Origin: Aedes albopictus
Lineage: Eukaryota > Arthropoda > Insecta > Diptera > Culicidae
Direction: 5' to 3'
NCBI RefSeq assembly: GCF_035046485.1
Contig: NC_085138.1
Location: forward strand, 20,341,440 to 20,405,439
DNA length: 64,000 bases
Of this stretch, positions 44,696-55,196 are shown piece by piece. Below the pieces are notes generated by a model that saw nothing but the letters and a program-made list of their open reading frames with translations, was not told the origin of the DNA and did not search any database. Each line of letters opens with the position of its first letter. Position 1 is the first letter of the stretch. The position numbers were made by a program, and so were the translations under genes.

Positions 44696-45653
44696 AGGAG
44701 TGTATCGTAAAGTAGTTGAAAATGTTTACAATAGCCTCAAAAACAGTTTAATACAACTTTTAAGTTATTTTATTTTTGGAGATACTGTATAAATCCATGA
44801 AAAGAGAAATAGCTTTTAACATTTTCTTAAAATATTCTTTTCACTAGGTTTTTAACCTAGATTACTGAACGCATGTTTTTAAATTTTTGCACACCTTCTA
44901 AAAAAATGAAATTGCGAAAAAAGTTCGATAATGTTCGAAAATTGTCAACTTTTTTGTGCAAATATAATAAGCTCCAGAATCCTCATGATATAGGCAAATT
45001 ATTTTTTTCAAGAAAAATCTCCACTGAATTTAAGCGCAATTCTTAAAAATGAAAAATGGCCATTTTTTGGGAACCCCTTTTTTCTATGCTCCTCCAAATC
45101 ATGTTTACGCAAATAAAAAATACATAAAATGGAAAATTCGCATTTTTTAAAAAAGGGTGTGTTCTTTAATTTATGTACGAGTAAGTTAGAGCAAAAAATA
45201 TAATTTTATAACCTTTCAAGATATTAGAAGCAGAACTTCACAGTTTTACCAAAAAATAGACGTTTTTTAGAGTGGATCATTTTGTAGATATAGGAGATTT
45301 TTCTATCGAAAATATGAATTTTGAAAGTCGGTGTTGAATGATATGTTATGTGTACATAACTGTTAACAAGCATCAATATTTTCCAATTTTTTTATCGTAC
45401 AAATTTTATTCGCTACAGATTTTTGAAATGTTGAAAAATCTTAACAAAATTGCATTTTGTGCAGATTTTTATTTTGTGAGGTGTATTCATTAAATCATAT
45501 TTTCAATAATACTAAACATTTTCCAAATGTTTCCATGCTGTTCTAAACTTAACTATATTGTGAAGATTTCATAGAAGAACCGAAGTGAAAAGACCAACCC
45601 AGCTTCGAGATAGAGCATCCTGAACATTTTCGACTACTTTTCGATACACTCCT
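44696..45653. mobile_element. TIR element, TA target site, 958 bp
   Basis: Ends AGGAGTGTATCGTAAAGTAG and CTACTTTTCGATACACTCCT are complements with one mismatch, followed inward by TTGAAAATGTT and AACATTTTCGA. TA flanks both sides (44694-44695, 45654-45655). AT-rich interior, no transposase. Confidence 0.85.
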
Positions 45654-45655
45654 TA

Positions 45656-45940
45656 TTGTTGATTATGCCTTTTCTTAAATATGGTATTGAAGAAATAAAT
45701 GTATGTACATATGTATTATGCTCATGAATGGGTCAGCTCGAACTATGTTTTTTTTGTGTAAGTCGAATAAGGTAGTGATAAGTGTCCTTATACCTTTATT
45801 TCTGCTTGATAAGCAGGGTACCTGAAGAGTGGAATCGTAGGAGCAGTTGACTAATCACCACCCTGGTTACCAAGATGTTGTTTAGATTCAATCAACTGCT
45901 GAGAAACTTGTTAGTAATAAACCAACCATGTTACGGCGCC
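45656..45940. other. unassigned sequence between TIR element and SINE
   Basis: No gene or repeat recognised; a TACATATG-type simple stretch is at about 45700-45715. Confidence 0.3.
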
Positions 45941-45952
45941 GACATAGCGCCG

Positions 45953-46256
45953 GTCGGCGTCGGTGGTGTAGTGGTAAGCGTGGTTGCCTCTCACCCCAGT
46001 CGGTCGGGGTTCAATTCCCGTCGACGCCGATGGGATTTTCTGAGACATAAAATCCGTGATCGCGTCTTCCCTCGGATAGGAAGTAAAGCCGTAGGTCCCG
46101 ACTCATGTGTTGATGGGTTCGATATGTAGGGTCCTCAGGTGTGGTGGCTGTCTCCCTGGGGCGTCGGAATTTAAGGCTTAGCTCCTAGACCCAGCCGACG
46201 TAAAACACAACTGGCACCGAACGGTGCTAGTTGGCCAGAAAAAAGAAGAAGAAGAA
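45953..46256 (+). mobile_element. tRNA-derived SINE, complete with 12-bp target duplication
   Basis: Head with A-box-like GTGTAGTGGTAAGCGTGG and B-box-like GGGGTTCAATTCCC, then about 220 bp of body and a (GAA)n tail. GACATAGCGCCG at 45941-45952 is repeated at 46257-46268 and fixes the ends. The body differs from the SINEs at 2122 and 61734, so this is a separate family or subfamily. Confidence 0.88.
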
Positions 46257-46329
46257 GACATAGCGCCGCTTCAAAGTGAGAGTGCGAGTGCGCGTCCAAA
46301 GGATTTTCGTGGATTTTCTGTTGTTGATA

Positions 46330-47652
46330 AGGTACCCCGGGGCAAGTGAGAATCCGGGGCAAGTGAGACCTACAGCTATAATTTTTTAATTTTTTAGTTT
46401 TAAAGCAAACACTCTTCACAGAAAACATAGGTATCACACCAACGGATACTTTGAATTCATTTTTTTTATTGTTCTCACCATAAAGAGACCATATATGTTA
46501 TTGTTGATCGTATGTAATTTTCAATTCACTAAGTGAGATTAACGCACTCTACTCCATTCGTCGTTTAAAAATAAAATAACAAATAAAGTAAAACTTTTTC
46601 AGTTTCAGGATAATATTTGGAGTGCTTGCAAATTATTTTAAGCGAAAAAGCTGTAATTTATTTTCATTTATTACCCTTAGGTAACTGCTCTCACTTACCC
46701 CAGTGCATTTCAGCATTTGGGGCAAGTGAGACCTATGAGAGTGAACAAACACATTTTCATTGTTTGATCTCGCTTTCTTTAGCCTAAGTCGAAATTTACA
46801 CAAAAGTGAAGTAAAAATCGGCATCTTAAGTGAACAATCGTTGAATTACATTTAATTACTTTTATTCTGATGATGAAGCTATTGTTTAAGATGGTAAAGT
46901 CTTGGATAGAACATTATGTTTTCGAAATCATCTATTTTTCATATTTTCGTTCAAGCAAATTCTATTATTTTTTTTTTCGTTTTTCGCTGCATAATGAGTT
47001 TTTTCTGAATATTAAGGAACCGGCCATAAAGTATGAAAAAAATCACGATTTAAAAACCTTTATTTAATGATCGTAAAATTATGTAAAGGAAAACATAACA
47101 TCTGTAGATCTTGAAAAATCTTTTAGCAAGATTCATCAACTACGAAATATGAAAAGCAAGTTTGGAAATCTTTCGGCATTTAACCTTAGGGCCATTTTCA
47201 TATAAATAAAAAAAAATGTTTTGCACGAGCTGCTAGAGTTAAATCTATTTTTCTCAGTGATTCGTTATTATGTGTTACGTAATTTATGGACGATACCACA
47301 GAACTTTCCCAACATAAATCGCCAAACATAGTTATTCACATAAGATATCTATAATTTATGCTGCCTAACATATATGCAGCAACTATATTAAGCCATTTGT
47401 ACCAAAAATTCCGAATAGGTCCCACTTGCCCCGTGAAACGGTGTAAATGAAGATCTGCTCCACTTTTCATCATATGCATAATATACATAATTTAAAAAAT
47501 TTGAAACAGTTTCAATGCCCGTTAATAAGAAGAAATATACCAACAATGTCTTTTAGAATCATTGGAATTATAACATTATTTATGTTTAAAATTTTTTGGC
47601 TTGACAAAACCAAACTAGCATTTTTTTAGGTCCCACTTGCCCCGGGGTACCT
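46330..47652. mobile_element. TIR element, AGGTACCCCGGGGCAAG ends, TA target site
   Basis: AGGTACCCCGGGGCAAGTGA and CACTTGCCCCGGGGTACCT are complements, flanked by TA (46328-46329, 47653-47654). Extra internal copies of GGGGCAAGTGAGACC occur at about 46355, 46720 and, reversed, 47412. AT-rich interior without a transposase. Confidence 0.85.
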
Positions 47653-47739
47653 TATTCTTTTTTGCGGCTTCGCACACGCGCACTCCCACTCTCACGCGTT
47701 ATTATAACGGCACCTTTACTGAACACACGTCTTTCTCTA

Positions 47740-49484
47740 AAGGTTGTGGGCCCAGTTGCGTTAGGGCACTGAAGATAAAGCGAATCATTTCAAGATTGTA
47801 AAGTTCGTTGGAGAAGACGGAAGGATGTCGAGTGCAGAAAAAGTTGGAATTGTTCAATTTTCCGGAGAGGGATACGACGTATGGAGATTCCGAGTAGAAA
47901 CGCAGATGTCTGCCCACGGCGTGAAAAAGATGCTCACGAAGGATGTACCCATGGATGAAGCGCAGCTGGCAGCGTTCCGCAAACCGAAGATCCCTGACAA
48001 CCTTGAAGAAGGTAGAAGGAACACCGTTAATGGACCATTTCCGCCGCTTTGATGAGCTGATCCGCCAGTTGAAAGGAGCTGGAGCTACTGTTTCGGAGTT
48101 GGATGCCGTTTCGGAGTTGGATGTCGTGACCACCGCTATGGAGAATTTTTGGAGACGATCAGCTGAAGCTAGACACTGTGAAGGCACGATTCTTGGCTGA
48201 AGAACAGAAGCGATCGGGAAGAGAGATGGATGGTGTGGGTGGTGTTTCGGATGGATCAGGATCAACGTTTGCAGCGAAGCCGATTAGAACCAAGGAGAAG
48301 AACAAGTTGCAAGGAAAATGCTTCGTATGCGACGGGGCACTAGAAATTCTTCTGTCCAAAGATGAAGAATCGACATGGTAAGGCTCAAGTTGCGACCGTT
48401 CCTGTGGATAGAGAAATTGCGCCTGTTCTGTCTCAGGAAGAAAGAAAGCATTACAATGCAGAATCGTTCATCGAATGGATCCTGGATTCGGCAGCAAGTC
48501 GGCATTTGGCGTATAAGGAAGATTATTTTCAAGATTTATGCGAGTTCGGCGAGCCCTTGATGATCGAAACTGCCAAAGAAGGTGAGAAGCTAACTGCTAC
48601 CAAAGAAGGAACGGCGAAAGGAAATGTTGCCGTAAATGGAAGCGAACAGACGTTGTCTCTGGGGAATGTGCTTTTTGTGAAGAATCTCAAGTTCAACTTA
48701 CTGTCGTTATCGTGTTTGAAGACTAGCGTGAAGGTAGATTTCAAGCCCGATCGAGCAGTATTGTCCAATGACGGAGAAACCATCATCGCTGTGGCAAAGC
48801 TACGTGGAAGTTTGTATTAAATATCTGAAGTTGAGCTAAGGAAAGTCCGGTTCGGCCATCGTTGCAAAAGGCAGTGAAGATCTGAAGCTATGGCACAAAC
48901 GGTTTGGACTATTAAGCTTCAAGTATGTACGACGGCTGAAACAGAACGAGATGGTTGATGAACTTGGCGAAGGCGGACTTTGTGAGTGATGTGCTGAGAG
49001 CAAAATGATCCGATTACCGTTCAACAAGACTCGACGAAGAACAACAAGACAGTTGGAGCGTGTTCATAGGAATGTATATGGCCAGATAACACCGAGGACA
49101 GCAGATGGGTATCAGTACTTTGTGTCGTTTATCGACGACTACACCCATTTTGCTGTTGTCTACCTAATGAAACGAAAATGTCAAGTCTTCGAGTACTTCA
49201 AAGTCTATGAAGCTATGGCAACGGCCAAGTATGGATCGAAAATTGCAAACTTGAGATGTGACCTAGGAAAAGAATATATCTCAAGCGAGCATCACGAGTA
49301 TCACACGAAGCAGGGAATCCAAGTGGAATCGACTGTTGGCTACACCCCTCAACACAACGGAGTGGCAAGATTCAGCCAAATGCTTGCGGAGAAGATGGGA
49401 GTGATGTTAAAGGAATCTGGCGCACCGAAACCGATTAGGCCCATATCTCCGCCAATTTGCGTTCGATTTCAGAACCCTAGATAA
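47740..49484 (+). mobile_element. Ty1/copia retrotransposon, truncated (copia C)
   Basis: Gag, protease, pre-integrase and integrase parts occur in order on plus; reverse transcriptase and RNase H and any recognisable LTR are missing. The left end is close to the TIR element ending 47652. Divergent from copia A and B. Confidence 0.75.
47825..49484 (+). pseudogene. copia C gag-protease-integrase remnant
   Basis: The gag start IVQFSGEGYDVWRFRVETQM (47850-47910) fits the copia DUF4219-type N-terminus; frames then shift (47943-48200, 48178-48381). A half zinc knuckle (KCFVC) lies near 48320. Protease is WILDSAASRHL at about 48476, with AAS in place of the usual GAT/CAT. Pre-integrase LWHKRFG is near 48890. 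The integrase core (49005-49484) has FIDDYTHF and GYTPQHNGVA but ARFSQ where the catalytic Glu (AER-type) is expected. Stops and the missing pol 3' half make it inactive. Confidence 0.82.
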
Positions 49485-50365
49485 TTAGTCAAAGAAACTT
49501 TGAACATGATTTAAATGAAACTTTTTCAAAAGTTGGAATAACTTCCGCTGTCTTTTCTATGCGTTAGTCATAACATCGGAAGTAGTGCGCTTGTAGCACT
49601 TCTACCAACGTAATGTTTAACGCATAGCAAAAGCAGCGGATGTCAATGAAATTATTTCTGACACCAATTTAGTGCTTAATCTACAATACAAGAAGCACAT
49701 GAAGTCTTTTGATTAATCAAATGCACCTCGCGAACTCCGGTCATCTAAAAAATTAAACCAACACAGCTGAAATCGCTGGTACTTTTAAGACATTGCTTCT
49801 ACAATATGACGAACAGTTTCGTTTTTTATTGGCAAGTAGCTGACCTGGTAATATTACACCATATATATATATATTACTAATTTCCCCGTAACGTGGGTAG
49901 ATCACCTTAGAATGGTGCGTTGCGGTGTAAGATCTACCAAATCAAATTTTGATCTTGATATTTACCGTATTTTTAAATATTCCAAGATCAAAGTTTGATG
50001 CTCTTTTCCTTGTGTTTTGTAGTATTTGTGTTTCAATGTACTGCTAAGTAACATTTTATTTCAGCAGGATTCAGGTAAATGTATCGTACGATTTTAAAAA
50101 TGTGTAACTGTGGCGAGCGTATCACTAATATGTATCTTATTTGACGTACGATGTTAATATTATTTTATATTTCAGATTATCAACCGAAGAATCTAGTAAT
50201 TCAACCAAATGCCAACAAGATGACGAGGAACCCAAGATGAATTGGGCAGACAACTGATTCGAAGCAGTCTAACAATGGTGTGCCTGAACGTTAACCAAGC
50301 GTATCCTTTGGAGTTTACCCTTCCACTAAGAACACCCAAATTCCCGTGACACCTAGGCCTGAGGG
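49485..50365. other. unassigned region with a small hairpin
   Basis: CCGCTGTCTTTTCTATGCGTTA (start about 49547) and TAACGCATAGCAAAAGCAGCGG (ending about 49638) can pair and may be a roughly 95-bp MITE. A (TA)n run is at 49863-49876. Positions 50190-50340 look like derived repeat sequence, but I could not place them. Confidence 0.4.
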
Positions 50366-51124
50366 TTGTATACCATTTCACCGAAAGCCATTTCGCGGAA
50401 TTTTTTTTCGCGGTGTAACATTTCGCGGAATGCACCATTTCGCCGAATACCATTTCGCGGAACGACTTTTCGCGGAATGTACTGTTTCGCGGAATACCAT
50501 TTCGCGGAATTTAATACTTTGCAAATAATAATGGTATAACACATTATTTTCTCTGCTAAATTTTACTAGCTCCATCACCGAATCATGCGCAATCATAATC
50601 ACTTCAGCTCCAGCTCTACGATTGTACTAATTGATGTTAAATCTGTTACTTTTCTGAACAAAAATTGACCTTCTTAGATTCGTAGGCTGTTCTTGAGAGT
50701 TCTGAACGTCAGGTCAAAAGCCATTCGGCTGAATGTCTGTAGGTCGAATGGAAATGCGGCCAAATAGACATTAGGTGCAATGACCAACAAGCCATCGTTG
50801 TCACATAAGTTGTACTTTCAAGCGCTTATATTGCTAACTCTTTCAGAATTTTTGATTTCCTTAAAACAAGTCTGTTCTTTCCAGTAACGTTGTTGTTAGG
50901 CAACTGAATTGATAAATTTTTTATCATTTACCTTCTGCTCTTCAAAGGCTGTTCATGTGATGTGTAGTTTTTAATGATCAAATTGATATCTCTATAGGAG
51001 ATTTGACCTTCTTTTGATAATAGGCTGTTCTTTCAAGTTTACTGTTAAAAATGTTGGCTAGTGACCGAGCTGCTAACTTATCTGAGATTCATCATTCTGT
51101 CAAAAATGGACTGATCTTTAGAGT

Positions 51125-51384
51125 AACACCACAGACAACAGACGTATCACTTGGAATAAAATACGATAAAAATCATCGTCACGAAAACATTATCGCCGAA
51201 TGTTAATTCCGCTGTGGTGCGCATCCCACTGAGTAGATGTCGGTAGTTAGCAAACGTCAAACAGGAGTAAAAACGATGCAAGCGCCATGAGCAAGCGATT
51301 TGCGAGCTACAGAATATTTTAATAATCCTTTAAAAAGGGAAACGATGGGAAATGAGTAGAGTGAGACGCCAGTTTGTCTGTGGT
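51125..51384. mobile_element. small TIR element, ACCACAGACAA ends
   Basis: ACCACAGACAACAGACGT at the left and GACGCCAGTTTGTCTGTGGT at the right are imperfect complements about 260 bp apart. Nested in the foldback 50366-52275. A similar left end is seen near 10150. Confidence 0.6.
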
Positions 51385-51939
51385 AGCACTGCTGGTGAGC
51401 TTTTTGGTGGCCAGGCTGCTGACGTTAGAGATTTATCCTTCTTTAAAACAAAGGCTGTTCATTCATGTTGCACTGGAGTTATCTATTGGCGGTCTTATAT
51501 TGCTAACTCTGAGGGAGATATGTTCTTTAGATCTTTCTAGACCCTTTCTTATTGATCTAACATCTATTCAGCCCAATGATTGTTCGGCCCAACGTCCATT
51601 CAGTGTAATCTCCTTCGGTCTAATGACCCAGAATCATAATTCAGGAACTGATTCTGCTTATCAGCTTCCACATTTTCACCTTTATCGATTGAAAGCATTG
51701 TAATTATGCCAAAATGATGCTATTTGTAAACAAATCTTATTTTTGTATCACATCTTTCAAACAAACGCTGTTTTAACAGATATGCTGTTATGTTCAATAC
51801 GAAACTTTTCCTTCTTCTGGTCAAAACTGTTTTTTCATAAATTGTATGCATTATAATTATTTTGCCATACCTGCTAAATTAATATTATCAGAGAATTTCC
51901 CTTCTTTCATACATAGGCTGTTCTTTCAAAGTATACTGA

Positions 51940-52003
51940 GAGACGAACCAGCCAAGGGCTGAAAGTCTCTATAATAAAGAAAAATCAATCAATCAATCAA
52001 TCA
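51940..52003 (+). mobile_element. retroposon 3'-end fragment with hairpin and (TCAA)n tail
   Basis: GAGACGAACCAGCCAAGGGC, TGAAAGTCTC, then AATAAAGAAAAA and four to five TCAA units. Same module as 22791-22860 and 31314-31365. The tandem tail suggests non-LTR-type integration. Confidence 0.65.
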
Positions 52004-52275
52004 AGTGTACTGCTACAAAAACGAATTTTTGATATGAAGTATTCCATTTTTCATGTGCTGATTTGAATTTTGAATCTCATCATGATGTTTTCTCTCGATA
52101 AATTAAATTGTTTGCTCTTACTAACGATTTTCCGCGAAACGGTACATTCCGCCAAATGGTTTTCGGCGAAACGGTGCATTCCGCGAAATGGTTCATTCCG
52201 CCAAATGTCATTCCGCGAAATGTTACACCGCGAAAAGGAATTCCGCGAAATGGTTTTCGGCGAAATGTTATACAA

Positions 52276-52963
52276 TCGTCGCAAGGACGTGGCCAGGACA
52301 GTGCTCGACCATTGGAGGATTGCGTCAGTCTTGTCTAAGAGTCAGAGATTAGTCCCAAATCTTTGTGCTTTGGTTCGGACGGGAAGGAGGCAACCCTCAT
52401 AACAGCGGTCTAGGACTGTACCACCTACGAATTTGTGCGACTCGCTTAATGCTAATGCTAATGCTAATGCTAATATATATATATATATTACTAATTATTA
52501 GATAATATTATTAGTTCCTTGCCTAATTACCATACATATGTAACCCATATAAATTTGCTTGGGTTTTAAACTCATGCACTGCGAAAGACCAATGCAAACT
52601 TTTTCCCCCTTTCTAATAGATAAAAAATCGATTCAAGTATCATTGCAGCAAAGATCTCGAAGTCACGCAAATTAGTTAAGCTTTACGAACCGGGAACCCC
52701 TTGACCTCTTATCGTTATTGTTTTGCAACCAAATTCCTTCTATTTTAATATAGCGCATACCAAAAGCAAGTTTGTGGATCGAATTTCTTCGAAACGTTGC
52801 TCTACCTGTTCTTCATTTCTGCATAGCCGATGAACCGAAATCACTGCCGATAAGATTAGAAAATCGCAAAAATCGCTCCCGATTTTATCGTTGATTTAAG
52901 AATCGCCCACCGCCAGTTATCTTTCCACAGTCGAACGTCGATATCGGTACGGTAGGGAACGAA
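52276..52963. other. region upstream of EcKL-5 with a retroposon-like tail
   Basis: At 52448-52475 are four GCTAAT units followed by (TA)n, the kind of simple-repeat tail seen at non-LTR ends; the preceding 170 bp may be the element's 3' UTR. No gene until EcKL-5. Confidence 0.4.
52849..52917 (+). promoter_or_regulatory. EcKL-5 promoter: GATAAG box and initiator-like CCAGT
   Basis: GATAAG at 52849-52854 is followed about 60 bp later by GCCAGTTATC (CCAGT at 52913-52917), about 50 nt before the ATG. TTTATCG lies between them (52883-52889). The order and spacing agree with EcKL-4; the initiator core differs by one base. Confidence 0.5.
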
Positions 52964-54707
52964 ATGTCGGACGCAACGCAGCCCAAACCCATCTCTGCGA
53001 TGGTCACATCCGAGGTGCATCCGCCGGAGTGGGAATCGCCGGAAGCCACCAGTGGATCGTTCACGCTGAACCACGAAGCTGGGACCGTCGAGGAGGGTGC
53101 CATCTCCGGCCATGGATCGTTTGTGCTGAGGGAAGAGGAACCGGTCATTGTGGATACGACAGCGGTAGCCGGCGGAGATGGATCGTTTGTGTTGAAGGAG
53201 GACGTCCCGATTGTGTCCACCGAAGAAGGGGATGGATCTTTCGTTTTGAGAGAAGATGTTCCGATTGTTTCGACCGAGGAAGGTGATGGATCGTTCGTGC
53301 TCAGGGAAGATGTTCCCATCGTTTCTACGGAAGAAGGAGACGGGTCGTTTGTGTTGAGAGAGGACGTTCCGATTGTGTCCACCGAAGACCATGACGGATC
53401 ATTTGTGCTGAATGAAGATGTTCCTATTATAGATAATGCACCGATGGAATTTCCCGCGTTCATCGAAGAATCGATCGCCAGCATAGCTCCACAGGAAGGC
53501 TTTACACCGGGAGAGTTTTCCATTGCGATCGAACGGGTCTCCGACTGCGAAGGATTGATTGGTGAGCTGCATAAGGCTACCATTACGGAGGGAGAACGTC
53601 AACTGGATTTACTCTGTAAGATACCACCTCTGGATCCCATGCGAAGGGAGCAGTTCAACTCGATCGCGCTGTTCGACAGGGAAGTCAACGTGTACGCCAA
53701 CCTACTGCCGGCTATGTTTGAGTTCCAACGCGAGAAAGGCCTTACCGAGGAGCTCAACAGTGGGTTCTTCAATGTCCCGAAGTGCTATCTAACGCACTTC
53801 GATGCAGACAACGAGCAGGCGCTGATCTTGCTGGAAGATTTACGCAACAGGGAATTCTGCATGTGGAACAAGTTGGAATCGATCAATTATGAACATGCGA
53901 AGTTGCTGTTGATCCAGTTGGGTCGGTTCCATGGGCTTTCGTTGGCGATGAAGGAGCAACGTCCCGATCTTTTCGAACCGTTCAAAGTGCCGGACGTGAT
54001 GGTTACGGCTATGGAACAGAACGAACAACTGATGGGTATGTTCAATACTGCGTTGGATGCTGCCATCTCTGTGCTGGACCCAAGCGAGGAAAGAGCATTG
54101 TTCAAGATGGAAGGTTTGCGCAACGAGTTCTTCAGCACTCTGCAGAGCTGTGTAGATCCAGAACGAGCGGAGCCATTCGCCGTTCTGAATCACGGGGACT
54201 GCTGGGTCAACAACCTAATGTACGGGTATCAGGTAAGGTCGGCTCATAGCAGTCTTAAGTCAGGAAACTGTAACCTCTTCGTATCCTTAGGACGGTGCAC
54301 CCCGGGAGGTCCTCCTCTTGGACTGGCAGTTGGTCCGCTACGGATCCCCAGTCCTCGATCTACTGTACTTTATATTCTGCTGCACGGATGAAGCGCTACG
54401 TGAGAGACATTACGACGAAATGATCCGCATCTACTACACTGCACTGAAGGACCTGCTGGAGAAGGTGGGAAGTGAGGCGATGGATCTGTTCCCGCTGACG
54501 GCCCTGCTGCGCCAGATGAAGACGATCGGAAGGTTCGCCGTCATCATGGCCGCCCTGGACGTTCCGATTTTGTGTACCGATCCGGCGAAGATTCAGAGTC
54601 ACGGTGACGCTGCCGCTGCTTTTGCTGCCTCGCCGGAGGCACAACGGCGCTACGGTTATCGCATGGGCGGCGTCATTCGCGACGCGATTAAGTATGGATA
54701 TTTGTAG
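52964..54707 (+). CDS. EcKL-5: ecdysteroid kinase-like protein with N-terminal repeats, two exons (561 aa)
   Basis: Exon 1 is 52964-54232 (423 codons), intron 54233-54290 (58 bp, GTAAGG...TTAG), exon 2 is 54291-54707 (138 codons plus TAG), phase 0. Residues about 24-156 are an acidic extension made of an 18-residue repeat (unit DGSFVLREDVPIVSTEEG): two diverged units, four near-perfect ones and a partial one. The kinase domain starts at about residue 162: Lys219 (LCKIPP), Glu240 (FDREV), HGD 410-412 with N416/N417, Asp434 (LLDWQ), terminal KYGYL. AATAAA follows the stop by 1 bp (54709-54714) and again at 54716-54721. Expected role is cytosolic small-molecule phosphorylation as for its paralogues. 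The repeats have no known function; a regulatory or docking role is only a guess. Confidence 0.92.
53177..53431 (+). repeat. 54-bp coding minisatellite of EcKL-5
   Basis: Units start at 53177, 53231, 53285, 53339 and 53393 (the last is partial, 39 bp). Each begins GAT/GAC GGA/GGG TCG/TCT/TCA. The protein sequence is nearly constant while many third positions differ (for example TTT/TTC, GTG/GTT, GAA/GAG). Confidence 0.9.
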
Positions 54708-54708
54708 A

Positions 54709-54721
54709 AATAAAAAATAAA
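54709..54721 (+). terminator. EcKL-5 poly(A) signals
   Basis: Two AATAAA hexamers, at 54709-54714 and 54716-54721. The first begins 1 bp after the TAG stop, implying a 3' UTR of perhaps 20-30 nt. Confidence 0.65.
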
Positions 54722-55041
54722 TGGGACGAGTCTTACGTGGAGATTTGCGTTATCTTTGGCAATAATCCTGGTGAAATCCAAAAATGTGCACGAGCTGGTT
54801 TCGGAAGTTGGGGTAGAATGACACTTTTGTGTTATCTTGCCGTTGAAGCAACTTATGCCGAAAATTTGCATTAGGCGTTCAAGGTTCACGCTTGTGTAAC
54901 TCTAACTGAATCTAACAGGTTGTGAAAACTGCTTGAGCATTGAATGCAAGTGCACTTTATGAAATTGGAATGCGTTCTCTAGCTAGATTATTTTTTTTTT
55001 TTAGATTACTCTTCTTTGTGTGTCTTCTCTTTCGAAATTAC
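54722..55041. other. intergenic region downstream of EcKL-5
   Basis: No gene or repeat recognised. Confidence 0.4.
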
Positions 55042-55196
55042 ATGGGTCATTCCATATGAAGTGACCGAGAAAAAGTGGAAACGTGTTATCGACCATCACG
55101 GATTTTGACCAAATTTTGTTGGAATGTTTGTTAAAATGGAGGAAGATTAAATCCAAATTTTGGTGCCGATCGGATCACCCCTCGGCCCATGGCAGC

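Larger units (their letters stand above)
50366..52275. mobile_element. foldback element with CGCGGAA-rich terminal arrays, 1.9 kb
   Basis: Left arm (50366-50515) is an array of ATTTCGCGGAA units starting TTGTATAACATTTC-like; the right arm (52125-52275) is its complement (TTCCGCGAAAT units ending ATACAA). The interior includes a TIR element (51125-51384), a hairpin-tail retroposon fragment (51940-52003) and several degenerate copies of AGGCTGTTCTTTCA. No transposase. No target duplication was found. Confidence 0.75.

Noticed and set aside
46270..47705. A larger palindrome outside the TIR element 46330-47652 (GTGAGAGTGCGAGTGCGCGT and a near-complement at 47680-47700)
   Set aside because: Only about 20 low-complexity bases match, and the rest of the flanks do not pair; probably chance or part of another decayed element.
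52885..53583. Minus-strand 232-codon frame rich in Ser/Thr repeats
   Set aside because: It is the antisense shadow of the EcKL-5 minisatellite.
54233..54391. Continuation of EcKL-5 exon 1 as a 475-residue single-exon protein
   Set aside because: It runs through a GT...AG intron at the same position as in the paralogues and would lose the LLDWQ Asp and the C-terminal half.
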